Source of the DNA: Polyangiaceae bacterium
GTDB lineage: Bacteria; Myxococcota_A; Polyangia; Polyangiales; Polyangiaceae
Length of the DNA stretch: 64,000 nucleotides
Direction of reading: 5' to 3'
Assembly: GCA_041389725.1 (NCBI GenBank)
Contig: JAWKRG010000008.1
Coordinates: forward strand, 310,001-374,000
In this document: in pieces, positions 43,336 to 52,444 of the stretch
How positions within the stretch are numbered: the stretch's first letter is position 1
Layout: each line of letters opens with the position of its first letter
Program-made: the position numbers and the translations under genes
Notes under the pieces: generated by a model
Told to the model about the DNA's origin: nothing
The model's database searches: none
Seen by the model: only the letters and a program-made list of their open reading frames with translations

Positions 43336-44220
43336 GTGGACGGCGCGGTATTCCGGGTGCTCGAGCTGGTGCGGGAGCGGCTAGGCGCCGTCGACGCGCG
43401 CATCGAAATCGGGGGACGGCCACCCGAAGACCCATGCCAGCTCTTCGAGTCGTTGCCGGGCGGCGCGCGGGTGGTGGCGATCTTCGAAACGCCGCCCGCG
43501 GACCGCGATACCGTCGCGCACAACCTGCACGAGCTCACGCGCTCCTTCGCGCAGTCCGTATCGGGCGCCTTCGACCTAGTGGTACTCGGCAGTGAGCTTG
43601 CTTCACGCCGACTCGACGACGAGTTGGCGCGTCTCGCCGATCAAGCGGGTGCAGTGCGCGCCGTCGTGGTGGACGTGCAGTCCCCGGTGCTGTGGGGCAC
43701 CAGCGAAATCCGCCGCGGTGACGAGGACGTGGAGAGCGCGCTGAGGACGGCCCGAGCCCTAGGCGCAGCCGAGCAGTCTGGCGTCGACTTCGCGCGATTG
43801 CTCGAGCGGTCCGAAGAGCAAGCGCGCGAACTACTAGTTGCTCGCGGGGTGGACGCACCCTTGTCGTCGTTTCTGCTGCGGGAGGCCGAACGTGTTCGGC
43901 AGCGCAGTCGACGCTCGGGTGCCGCCTGGCGCCAGCACTTGCTGAGCGCTCGGGGAATCGCGCACGTGCGCAGCGACGGTCGTGCCGCCTCCAGTCGTGA
44001 GGTGGTTCACGACGCAGGGTTTGGCTTGCTGTCCCGTGGATTCGCCAACATCTATCGGCTGGTGTTGGTGTTCGACGGTGACTTCTCGGAACTTCACGCC
44101 GAGGGCGCAGTGGTTCACGTTCTGCCCGTGATCGAGAAGCTGGTGCTCGCCCTGCCACCGGTGGAGCCGCCCCCCAAGGGCGGTCGCGTCATCCGTTTGC
44201 CCACTCCTGGTGGTAGCTAG
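43336..44220 (+). CDS. Protein of unknown function, possibly roadblock-like at C-terminus
   Basis: 294 residues from a GTG. No signal or membrane segment. The middle has a charged helical region (DFARLLERSEEQARELLVARG, LREAERVRQRSRRSG). The last 70 residues (HDAGFGLLSRGFANIYRLVLVFDGDFSELHAEGAVVHVLPVIEKLVL) are arranged like a roadblock/LC7 or GAF-type fold, but the similarity is weak and not a confident call. It precedes the giant TPR gene on the same strand by 91 bases; the two may act together. Confidence 0.72.
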   Translation: MDGAVFRVLELVRERLGAVDARIEIGGRPPEDPCQLFESLPGGARVVAIFETPPADRDTVAHNLHELTRSFAQSVSGAFDLVVLGSELASRRLDDELARLADQAGAVRAVVVDVQSPVLWGTSEIRRGDEDVESALRTARALGAAEQSGVDFARLLERSEEQARELLVARGVDAPLSSFLLREAERVRQRSRRSGAAWRQHLLSARGIAHVRSDGRAASSREVVHDAGFGLLSRGFANIYRLVLVFDGDFSELHAEGAVVHVLPVIEKLVLALPPVEPPPKGGRVIRLPTPGGS

Positions 44221-44259
44221 ATAGTGTATAAGTGTTGAAAATTATAGATCATTATTCGG
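44217..44259. promoter_or_regulatory. AT-rich patch upstream of the giant TPR gene
   Basis: A 43-base stretch dominated by A and T (for example TGTTGAAAATTATAGATCA) in otherwise very GC-rich DNA. It contains several -10-like hexamers (TATAAG, ATTATT) but no well-spaced -35 partner. A 13-base inverted repeat GCACG-GCG-CGTGC follows at 44274-44286. Probable promoter with an operator candidate. Confidence 0.45.
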
Positions 44260-44311
44260 TGGCGCGGGTTCTTGCACGGCGCGTGCTAGTGTCGGTCGGC
44301 GCAAGTCGATC

Positions 44312-47300
44312 ATGACCGACGACGAACGCCCGTCCAAGCCGGATAGTCCGCCCAAGCCCGTGGTGCCCGCGCGGCCCGCGCCGCCCAAGCTCAGCCCAAA
44401 ACCGCCGGGCGTGTCCGCTCCACGCTCGACGCCCCCGCCACCGCCGAAGCGTACGGACCGCAGCGTCGCGCCGTTGCCGCCGCGCCGTGCCGCCAAGACG
44501 CCGGCCGTCCCGCCGCCGGTGCCCGGAGCGGCGGCGCCCAAGGTTCCGCCGCCGCCGGTGAAGGGCCCGACGTCATCGCCCAAGGCGTCGCCTTCGTCCC
44601 CCAAGGCATCGGCGCCCACGGCTGCGCCGCCGCCAGCGCCCGCGCCCGTTGCGCAACCGCCTTCCACGGCGTCGAGCGCCGACGTGGACGCCCTGCTCTT
44701 GGAAGAGCGTGTCTCCGAAGTCGCCGAGCACAAGCCCACTCGCATGGGCGTGCCGCCAGCGCCAGATCCGCGCGCGGAGATCGCGCAACTCACCTTGAAT
44801 TCGCTTCACAAGCACTTGGAGAAGGTGACGGATCCGCTCAAGCGTGGCCGTCTGCACTACGAACTGGCGCGTCTGTACGAGAGTCCGCTCGGAGATCTGG
44901 CGAAGGCCGGCGACCACTACCAGCAAGCGTATCAGCTATGTCCGGACCATGTCCCCACGCTACGGGGAACGCGCCGCGTGCTGCTCGCACGCCGGGAGTT
45001 CTCCCAAGGGCTCGCGCTCTTCGACGCCGAAGCGCGCTTCACGGGGCAGCCCGCGTCCCGCGCGGTGTTGCTCTACGAGAAGGCCCGCGTGCTCGAGGAC
45101 CATATGGGGCAGCGGCGCGAGGCTCGCGACGCCTACGCTGCCGCGCTGGAGCTGGACCCGACCTTGTCCACCGCCCTCAAAGCGATCGAACGCTTGGATC
45201 TCGCCGAGCAACTATGGGATGCCCTGGATGGCACCTATGAGCGAGAGGCGAGCGCCGCGGCAGAGGACAAGCGCCTTCGCGCGGCAATCTTGGCCGAGCG
45301 CGCGCACCTTGCTGAGAAGCACAAGGCGGACACCCACGCCGCGTCGGAACTCTATCGCGAAGCCTTGAGCTTCGATCAGGCGGCGCCTGGCGCCATCGAT
45401 GCGCTGAAGCGCCTGTTCACTGGGTCCCGGCGCTACCGCGACTTGGCGGAGACGCTGCGCACGGAAGCGATGTTGGCGGCAGACCCGGGCGTGCGCAGCA
45501 TGGCCTTCTACCTGATGGGTCGCGTGCTGGTCGATCGCCTCGGCCATGATGACGAGGCCGTCGCGGCTTTCGAGCGTGCTGCGGAGAGTGCGCCGGACGA
45601 GCTACTGGTCCTCGGACAGTTGGAACGCCTCTACGATCGCACCAAGCGCTACCCCGAGTTGGTGCAGACGCTGTCGCGCATGGTGGAGCGAGCCGAATCC
45701 AAGAGCGCACAACTGGGGCTGTATCACCGCATCGGTCAGATCTGGGAAGAGCATCTGAACGACGAAACCCAGGCAATCAGCAGCTATGCAAAAGCCCTGG
45801 CGCTCGACCCAGCGTATCAACCCAGCCTCAGCGCGCTGGGCACGCTCTACACGCGCCGCAAGGAGTGGCAGCCTCTGATCGCCATGCACGGCGCCGAAGC
45901 GGAGGCCGTAGACGACGCGCTTCGGCGAGCGGCGGCCCACGCGCGCATCGCGGTGATCTGCGAGGAGCAGCTCGGCCAGACGGATGCGGCCATGGCCCAG
46001 CACGCGCGCGCCTTGGGCCTTTCGCCCATGTATCCAACTTCTTTCAAGGCCCTCGCACGCCTCTATTCCGGGGCGGGGAAGTTCCGCGAGCTGGCGGAGC
46101 TGTATCAGCGTGCGGTGGACGCGGCGAAGGACCCCGAGACGAAGATCACCTACTTGTTCAAGATCGGTCGTCTGTTCGAAGACGCGCTTGACTCTGCGAG
46201 TTCCGCGCTGGGCGCGTACCGTCGCGTGCTCGAGGTCGATCCCCAACATGTGGGCGCGCTGCACGCCATGCAACGCGCGGCCGAACGCGCTGGGCGCTAC
46301 AAGGACCTCGTGTTGGCCCTGGAGACGGAGGCCAAGATCGTCAGCGACCCCGAATCCCAGGTTGGTCTGTTGCACCGCGCCGGTGAGGTCTTGGAGGACC
46401 ACCTGGGAGACAGCGACGGGGCGCTTGCGCGTTTCGCCGACGTGGTGAAGAAGAATCCGCGCTACGCCCCCGCGCTCTCGAGCTTGGGTCGCCTCTACTA
46501 TCGCGCGGGTCGTTGGGACGAGCTGCTCGAGGTCTACGCCAAAGAGCTCTCCATCACGCCGAAGGGGCCGCCGTCTGCAGCGCTGCTGTACAAGATGGCG
46601 GAGCTCACGGAGGAGCGCTTGGGCAAGGACGACGATGCCCTCGCGCTCTATCGCCGCGCCATCGAAATGGATCCCTTCCACCAGCCCGCGCTGCACGCCC
46701 TTGGGCGCATGCTGGCCGCGAAGGGAAGCTGGGCCGAGTTGGTGAAGCTCATCGAGCTCGAGTTGAGCGGCCTGAAGGACCCGGAACTCCGAGCTCGCAC
46801 GGCCCTCCGTCTGGCCGAGGTCTATGAAAACCGCCTTTCCCAGAACGACAAGGCGCTGGCCGCCTACGAACAGGCGCTCGCCGCGGACCCGGCCTTCCGA
46901 CCCGCCCTCGACGGCCGCGCGCGGCTACTGAGTCTGGCCAAGGATTGGAAGCAGTATTGCGAAGAGTTGGAGCGGGAAATCGCTGGTGCCGCGGACCCAA
47001 CCGTGGCGGTGGCGGCGCGCTTTCGCCAGGCCGAGATCCTGCGCGACGAGTTGGAGGACGACAAACGTGCGGTCGAGGCCTTCGAAGACGTATTGCGCCG
47101 GGACCCTGCACACCTCGGCGCGCTGCGCGCCTTGGAACCGCTGTACACCAAGGGCGGCAACTTCGACGGTCTCGCGCAGGTCTACACGCGTCAGGCCGCG
47201 GTGATCACCGACGTGGGGGCCAAAGTCGCCGCTTTGCGAGAGTTGGCTCGCCTGCAAGAGGGGCGCAGCAAGGGTGGCCTGGAAGCGGAGCGCGCGTCCT

Positions 47301-49705
47301 ATATATCGATCCTGCAGTTGGCGCCTTCGGATCCGGGGGCGCTCGCGCAGCTGGAGCGCATTGCACTGGCCATGCACGACTCTCAGCTGATGACCCACGT
47401 CGACGCCAAGCTCGGCACCACCAGCGTGGTGGCGGAGGTCGCGTCGGCGCATCAAACGCGCCTTGCCGAGATGCTGGAGGCGATCGGCGACAGCAGCGCC
47501 CTCGAGTCCTATCGCGCAGCGCTGGCTCGGGACCCGGAGAACATGGGTGCGGCTTGGGGCATCGTGCGGTTGGCGCGCAGCGCTTCGGATCCAGAGCAAC
47601 TCGAAAGCGCCGCGGACGTTGCCAACCGCGCATTGGAAGACGCCACGGTGGCTGGCGAGCTCTTGCGTCGCGCTGCGGATCTGCATGCCGGACGCGGCAA
47701 CGCCGACAAGGCGGTGGCCGTGTTGCAGCACGCCCTGGAACTCGCCCCGGATGACGACAAGGTCGCCGACGAACTCGAGCACCTTCTGCTTGCGCTTGGA
47801 CAGGTCGACCGCCTGTTCGACGCGCTGTGCCAGGCGGCGCAGTGGGCAACGAATTGGGACCGCCGGGCGGATCTGTGGATCCGCGTCTCCCGCCTGCTGG
47901 CGGACAAGAAGAACGACCTGCCAGCAGCTCTGGCCGCACTGCATCGCGTAATCGAGGAGCAGCCGGGGCACGTAGTGACGCTGATGGAGCTGGGGCGACT
48001 CTATGCGCGAGACCGGCAGTGGGCGGAGGCGGTGGATCGATTCAATCAGGTGCTCGCGCAGCAACCAGCCAAAGAGCTGCAGATCGAGGCGCACTCGGAG
48101 CTTGCTCGCATCCTGCAAGATCACTTGGGCGACGAAGCTCGGGCCATGGTCAGCGTGGAACGTGTGCTCAGCCTCGACGCCAGCAACCGCCCGGGATTGA
48201 TTCGCATGGCGACGATCCAGAAGCGCCGCGGCCAGCACGGCCCCGCGGCGGAGACCGCGGCACGCTTGGTGCAGATCGCTCGGGACGACCACGAGCGTGC
48301 GGAAGCGCTCTGTGCCCTGGCCATTCTGGAACGGGAGCAGAAATCCTTGGATCGCGCGGCCCATGCCTACGAGCAGGCGGTGGCGCTGATCGGGCTGGAC
48401 GGGCGCGCCGGTCAGGACTTCCACGATCTCTTGGTGGAGCAAAAGCTCCTGGGCGAGGACCCTCACTGGAGCAACTACGTCAGTGCGCTCAAGGCTTATC
48501 TGGAAGGCGGCACGCGCACGCCGCAAGCTCGCCTGGAGGTGTTGACGGAGATCGCACGGGTGCAGGGCGACGAGCTGCACCAGATCGACGCGGCGATCGG
48601 CACGCTGGACCAGGCCCTCGCGCAAACGCCGGCGTCGAAGGAGCTGCGTATCGAGTTGGTGGGACGCTTGCGCGCAGCCGGCAACAACGAGCGCGCGCTG
48701 GGGGAACTCAAGCACCTACTGCGTTTGGATGTGACTCGGGCCGAGACCTGGCGAGACCTCAGCCAGGTGTACAAGGCCCTGGGGCGCAAAGAAGAATCCG
48801 AATTGGCGGCGGGACCTCTGGTCGCGCTTGGCGCCGCCAACGATTTGGAGCGCGCTACCTTGGCCGCGCGCCCGAGCCGCATGGCGCGGGCACAGCAAGG
48901 GGCTTTCGACAGCGCGGCCTACCGTGCGCTGGACGAGCATGGCGGAGCGGACTCGGCGCACGAGCTGTTGGCGGCGGTGTCCGAAGGGCTGGCGAAGGTG
49001 CACCCGCCGGAACTGGAGCGATACGGCCTCAGCACGCGCGACCGCGTGACCAGTCGCTCAGGGAACCCGCTGCGCATCCTGGCGGAACACGTGGGACACG
49101 TGTTTGGGGTGACGGACTTCGACTTGTACGTGCATCGCGCCCACGCGGGCGCTCTCGAGGTGGAACTCACGGATCCCCCTGCGGTGCTCGTGCCGGCCAA
49201 CGTGACCAATCTCAGTGAAGTGGAGCAGGCGTTCCTGCTCGCCCGACCGCTGTGCAACATTTCACGCCGCCTGCACGCCACCAATCGCCTCAGTCCGCGC
49301 GAGGTGGAACTACTGCTGGTGGCCGCGACGCGTGCGGTGGATCCGAGTTTTGGCGTAGGCATCGCCGACGAGGACTTCCTGCAGAGTCACGCGCGCAAGG
49401 TGCAGAAGTCCCTCTCGCGCCGGGGTCGCAGAGCTGCGGAAGAGGCGGCCCTCATCTATGCGGGGGCCAAGCGTGTGGACTTCACCGAACTGTCGGAGCG
49501 GACTCGGCGGAGTGCAGCTCGCGCCGCGTTGGTCTTTGCGGACGATCTGCCCGCCTGCGTGACGCTCATCCGCCGCACCGAGGGTGACTTGGCCGGCCTG
49601 CGCGGCCAGGCGCTCGCTCAAGGCATGGAGCTAGCCGCGGATCTCATGCGCTTCTGGATCGGGGACGCAGCCCACACCCTGCGTCGACGTTTGGGCTACG
49701 GCTAG
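44312..49705 (+). CDS. Giant TPR-repeat protein (1797 residues)
   Basis: Pro/Ala/Lys-rich N-terminal region to about residue 125, then long arrays of helical repeats with TPR spacing from about 150 to 1500, for example KAGDHYQQAYQLCPDHVPTL, DDEAVAAFERAAESAPDELL and NDKALAAYEQALAADPAFRP. The C-terminal 230 residues (from about 1570) form a separate conserved-looking domain (LRILAEHVGHVFGVTDFDLYVH, FLLARPLCNISRRLHATN, LMRFWIGDAAHTLRRRLGYG). No signal peptide or membrane segment, so it should be cytoplasmic. Large TPR scaffolds are common in myxobacteria; partners are unknown. It converges with a kinase gene 18 bases away. Confidence 0.88.
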   Translation: MTDDERPSKPDSPPKPVVPARPAPPKLSPKPPGVSAPRSTPPPPPKRTDRSVAPLPPRRAAKTPAVPPPVPGAAAPKVPPPPVKGPTSSPKASPSSPKASAPTAAPPPAPAPVAQPPSTASSADVDALLLEERVSEVAEHKPTRMGVPPAPDPRAEIAQLTLNSLHKHLEKVTDPLKRGRLHYELARLYESPLGDLAKAGDHYQQAYQLCPDHVPTLRGTRRVLLARREFSQGLALFDAEARFTGQPASRAVLLYEKARVLEDHMGQRREARDAYAAALELDPTLSTALKAIERLDLAEQLWDALDGTYEREASAAAEDKRLRAAILAERAHLAEKHKADTHAASELYREALSFDQAAPGAIDALKRLFTGSRRYRDLAETLRTEAMLAADPGVRSMAFYLMGRVLVDRLGHDDEAVAAFERAAESAPDELLVLGQLERLYDRTKRYPELVQTLSRMVERAESKSAQLGLYHRIGQIWEEHLNDETQAISSYAKALALDPAYQPSLSALGTLYTRRKEWQPLIAMHGAEAEAVDDALRRAAAHARIAVICEEQLGQTDAAMAQHARALGLSPMYPTSFKALARLYSGAGKFRELAELYQRAVDAAKDPETKITYLFKIGRLFEDALDSASSALGAYRRVLEVDPQHVGALHAMQRAAERAGRYKDLVLALETEAKIVSDPESQVGLLHRAGEVLEDHLGDSDGALARFADVVKKNPRYAPALSSLGRLYYRAGRWDELLEVYAKELSITPKGPPSAALLYKMAELTEERLGKDDDALALYRRAIEMDPFHQPALHALGRMLAAKGSWAELVKLIELELSGLKDPELRARTALRLAEVYENRLSQNDKALAAYEQALAADPAFRPALDGRARLLSLAKDWKQYCEELEREIAGAADPTVAVAARFRQAEILRDELEDDKRAVEAFEDVLRRDPAHLGALRALEPLYTKGGNFDGLAQVYTRQAAVITDVGAKVAALRELARLQEGRSKGGLEAERASYISILQLAPSDPGALAQLERIALAMHDSQLMTHVDAKLGTTSVVAEVASAHQTRLAEMLEAIGDSSALESYRAALARDPENMGAAWGIVRLARSASDPEQLESAADVANRALEDATVAGELLRRAADLHAGRGNADKAVAVLQHALELAPDDDKVADELEHLLLALGQVDRLFDALCQAAQWATNWDRRADLWIRVSRLLADKKNDLPAALAALHRVIEEQPGHVVTLMELGRLYARDRQWAEAVDRFNQVLAQQPAKELQIEAHSELARILQDHLGDEARAMVSVERVLSLDASNRPGLIRMATIQKRRGQHGPAAETAARLVQIARDDHERAEALCALAILEREQKSLDRAAHAYEQAVALIGLDGRAGQDFHDLLVEQKLLGEDPHWSNYVSALKAYLEGGTRTPQARLEVLTEIARVQGDELHQIDAAIGTLDQALAQTPASKELRIELVGRLRAAGNNERALGELKHLLRLDVTRAETWRDLSQVYKALGRKEESELAAGPLVALGAANDLERATLAARPSRMARAQQGAFDSAAYRALDEHGGADSAHELLAAVSEGLAKVHPPELERYGLSTRDRVTSRSGNPLRILAEHVGHVFGVTDFDLYVHRAHAGALEVELTDPPAVLVPANVTNLSEVEQAFLLARPLCNISRRLHATNRLSPREVELLLVAATRAVDPSFGVGIADEDFLQSHARKVQKSLSRRGRRAAEEAALIYAGAKRVDFTELSERTRRSAARAALVFADDLPACVTLIRRTEGDLAGLRGQALAQGMELAADLMRFWIGDAAHTLRRRLGYG

Positions 49706-49723
49706 GCGCCCACGCTACCCTCA

Positions 49724-50602
49724 CTACCAGGGCCGCGACGCCTGCTGCGGCGCGAGGATCCCCTCCAGGGACTGCCACAGCTCGCGAACGCTCTGAAAGC
49801 GCTTGTCGGGGTCGATGGCGAGGGACCGTTGCACCCAGGGATCCATCGCCCCGGGCAGGCTGGGGCGCAATGCAGTCAGACTCGGGCGCTCGCCGGTCTG
49901 CGCCCATTGGCAGAGCTCCATCATGCTCTTCGTGGTGTGGGGTACGCGTCCAGCCAGGCAGCGAAAGACGATCACGCCAAGGGAGTACACGTCGATACGA
50001 TGATCGAGGGTGCGAGGGTCACCGCGCCAAGATTCCGGTGCGATGTAGCTCGGCGTGCCCGCCACCATGCCTTGGGCCGTCAGGCTGCCCGCGCCGAGTA
50101 GCTTCGCCAGCCCGAAGTCCATCAACCGCACGCCACCCCCGTGACTGCGGTCGACCAGGAAGATGTTGCTGGGTTTCAGGTCTCGATGGACGATCTTTTG
50201 TCGGTGCGCCGCGTCCAAGGTCTGCGCGATGGGGCCGAGCAGTGACAGCGTGTGCGAGCGCTTCAGGCGACCGCCTTGCTTCTCCGCCGCGCTGAGAAAG
50301 GTCTCCAGGTCCGTTCCGTACAGCATTTCCATCACGATGTAGGCGGAACCATCGGGCAGTCGGCCCATGCCGTGCACGTAGACGGCGCTGGTGCCCCGCA
50401 GTCGCGCCATGGCCATGGCTTCGCGTTCGAAGCGCACCGAGAGCGCGGCGTCTTGGGTCGACTCGCTCTTCAGTACTTTGACTGCAACTTCGCCGCGCGT
50501 CTCCAAGTCGCGAGCGCGAAACACGACTCCGTAGGCGCCAGCGCCCACCTTGGCAATCAGCCGGTAGCGGGAATCGAGGACGTCGCCCACGTCAGCGCGC
50601 AT
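49724..50602 (-). CDS. Soluble Ser/Thr protein kinase
   Basis: 292 residues, kinase domain only. Glycine-rich loop VGAGAYGVVFRARD, Lys in VAVKVLKSE, catalytic loop IVHRDLKPSNIFLV, LMDFGLAKLLG, and APESWRGD. All catalytic residues are present. The ATG at 50600-50602 begins MRADVGDVLDSRYRLI, the normal start before subdomain I; 54 upstream in-frame residues are rejected. Unlike the PEGA kinase, it has no membrane helix or sensor part. Next to the giant TPR gene, tail to tail, and downstream of the SUMF1-type lipoprotein gene. Confidence 0.92.
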   Translation of the reverse strand: MRADVGDVLDSRYRLIAKVGAGAYGVVFRARDLETRGEVAVKVLKSESTQDAALSVRFEREAMAMARLRGTSAVYVHGMGRLPDGSAYIVMEMLYGTDLETFLSAAEKQGGRLKRSHTLSLLGPIAQTLDAAHRQKIVHRDLKPSNIFLVDRSHGGGVRLMDFGLAKLLGAGSLTAQGMVAGTPSYIAPESWRGDPRTLDHRIDVYSLGVIVFRCLAGRVPHTTKSMMELCQWAQTGERPSLTALRPSLPGAMDPWVQRSLAIDPDKRFQSVRELWQSLEGILAPQQASRPW

Positions 50603-50651
50603 TGGGGCTGCATACTGGCACGTCTCGGCCTCGAAGGCAGCCGGCGGTAGC

Positions 50652-51587
50652 TTAGATGTCTTTGCAGCAGCGAAAGCCAACGCTGGCCGAAGGCGTGTTG
50701 CGCGAAGCTGAGCTGGATCCGTCGCAGGACAAAGCTTCGCTGGCAGAGCTGAGGTAGCTGCCACCGAAGATTAGGCACTGGTCGGAGGCGCCCTTGCTGG
50801 CTGTGCACGAGTCGATCCACTCCGCGACGTTGCCGCTCATGTCGTACAAGGCAGCAACTCCGCCAGGGCACGCTCCGCTCGCGTAGGGCACCTTCGCAGG
50901 CTCGCCTGTGCCCGCCGAGGCGTCGTTGCACTTCCCGGCGGCGAAGGACCCATAGGGGTGCTTGCGCGTTCCTCCATTCGTGCACGCGGCGTACCACTGG
51001 CTCAACAAGGCGACCTTGGAACTGCCAGGCACGACGCCGCCCGGTCCGCCTACCTGACCGCACAGCCGCTTGCCCTGGCCCTTGCAGAACGCCTGCGCGT
51101 CGCACCAATCCACGCATGTCTGCGGTGCAAGATCATCGAGGAACTGCGCCGTCGTACAGTCGCCGCTAGTGCTGTTGGGCGTGAAGTCGGTGTTGAAGGC
51201 ACAGTAGGTGTCTTGCGACGTGGTCGACGGTTGAGTGGCGATCCAGTTGGCGTATGCCTTGCGTGGCACCTCAGTGCTGTCGATGCAGAAGTCGTTGTTG
51301 GGTCCGTCGGCCATGCCCGCGGGGCACTTCGGTGCGCCAGAATCAGTGGCGGCATCGCCAGAGTCGGCCCCCGCATCCAAGGCACCCCCGCTGCCCGCGC
51401 TCCCCGCGGTTCCCCCGGTACCATGTCCGCCTTGGCCGGCAGTCCCGCTACTGCCTGCGCCGCCCGCCGTGCCCGCTGCGCCGGATGCACCCGCGTCCTT
51501 CGACAGAGTGCGCTTCGACTTCGATGCGCTGCAGGCGAGTGCGAGCGCGATGAGCGAGACGGCGGAGAAGGCGAGCGGGTGACGCAT
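50652..51587 (-). CDS. FGE/SUMF1-fold lipoprotein
   Basis: 311 residues. Lipobox signal MRHPLAFSAVSLIALALAC, a Gly/Ala/Ser linker (residues 35-85), then an FGE-sulfatase fold: FCIDSTEVPRKAYANWIAT, CVDWCDAQAFCKGQGKRL, LYDMSGNVAEWIDSC, CLIFGGSYLSS, and GFRCCKDI. The CxxxxC active-site pair of true formylglycine-generating enzymes after GGS is absent (SSASEALSC), so sulfatase-activating activity is unlikely. Family members without the pair often bind ligands or are structural. Divergent from the lipoprotein gene at 51628, only 40 bases apart. Confidence 0.85.
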   Translation of the reverse strand: MRHPLAFSAVSLIALALACSASKSKRTLSKDAGASGAAGTAGGAGSSGTAGQGGHGTGGTAGSAGSGGALDAGADSGDAATDSGAPKCPAGMADGPNNDFCIDSTEVPRKAYANWIATQPSTTSQDTYCAFNTDFTPNSTSGDCTTAQFLDDLAPQTCVDWCDAQAFCKGQGKRLCGQVGGPGGVVPGSSKVALLSQWYAACTNGGTRKHPYGSFAAGKCNDASAGTGEPAKVPYASGACPGGVAALYDMSGNVAEWIDSCTASKGASDQCLIFGGSYLSSASEALSCDGSSSASRNTPSASVGFRCCKDI

Positions 51588-51627
51588 CGGTTCGAGCTTC
51601 AGGCAGGGTCTGCTAGGATAGCGCATC

Positions 51628-52419
51628 TTGCGGCGCTCGCTCCACATCCTCATCCTCTTTGGGGCCGCCCTCAGCTGCAGTTCGCACACCGTGGTGGATG
51701 GGAATGCGCCCGCTGCTGACGCTGGAGCGACCGGAGGCGCTGCTGGCTCCACATCGGGTGGAAGTGCGGGCGCCACTACCGGCGGCAGTGCTGGCATCTC
51801 GGGCAATGCGGGGCAAAGCAGCGGGGGCGGTGGCAGTGGTGGCGCCGCGGGCGCCATCAGCATCACCGTGGATATCGCGAACAACGACGACGACGTGATG
51901 TGGGCATGGACGCCCGCATCGGGGTGGGACGAGTTGGCGCAGGCAGCCTCGAACAACGACGTGCTGCGCATTCGAGACGTGCCAGGCGTGAGGATCGAAT
52001 CGGTGGGGTTGCGCTTCCAACTCCCGGTGCCGGCGGATGCAACCTTGGTGAGCGCGTCCTTGCGGGCGACGTTGCTGCTCACGCCGGCCGACTCCATGCA
52101 GTCGAGCGACACCTTGGAACTGCGCATGTTCGAGCCCGACGTGCCGTTTGCACCAGGGGACGCAGGCCACAAGCACTCCCCGAGCGACCACGGCACTCTG
52201 GCCAACGCAGCGCACGAAGTGAACGTGCCGCAACTCACGAACCTGGACGTGACGTCGTTGGTCGCTCCCCGCCTCACGTCCGCGTCCGGATGGCAGGCTG
52301 GCAGTTTCGTCGGCTTCCACTTGGCGGCGAAGAACGCCGACAGTCGAGTCCTGCGCCTGGGTGACAAGGGTAATTCGGCCTACCCAGGCGCCAGCCTGGC
52401 CGTCACCTACGTGCCCTAG
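51628..52419 (+). CDS. Surface lipoprotein with Gly-rich linker and beta domain
   Basis: 263 residues from a TTG. Signal with lipobox (LHILILFGAALSC), a long Gly/Ser/Ala linker (residues 30-75), and a beta domain with VGLRFQLPVPADATLVSASLRATLLL and GSFVGFHLAAKNADSRVLRLGD. This is the DNRLRE or carbohydrate-binding-like pattern seen in myxobacterial secreted proteins, but no enzyme residues are seen. It shares a 40-base promoter gap with the FGE-fold lipoprotein, so the two are probably co-regulated. A start further upstream is excluded by that gene. Confidence 0.8.
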   Translation: MRRSLHILILFGAALSCSSHTVVDGNAPAADAGATGGAAGSTSGGSAGATTGGSAGISGNAGQSSGGGGSGGAAGAISITVDIANNDDDVMWAWTPASGWDELAQAASNNDVLRIRDVPGVRIESVGLRFQLPVPADATLVSASLRATLLLTPADSMQSSDTLELRMFEPDVPFAPGDAGHKHSPSDHGTLANAAHEVNVPQLTNLDVTSLVAPRLTSASGWQAGSFVGFHLAAKNADSRVLRLGDKGNSAYPGASLAVTYVP

Positions 52420-52444
52420 AGTCCAACGCGCGGTTGGAAGCCGC

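Noticed and set aside
46925..48715. 596-residue minus-strand frame inside the giant TPR gene
   Set aside because: Antisense to repeat-coded TPRs with biased codons; no recognisable domain.
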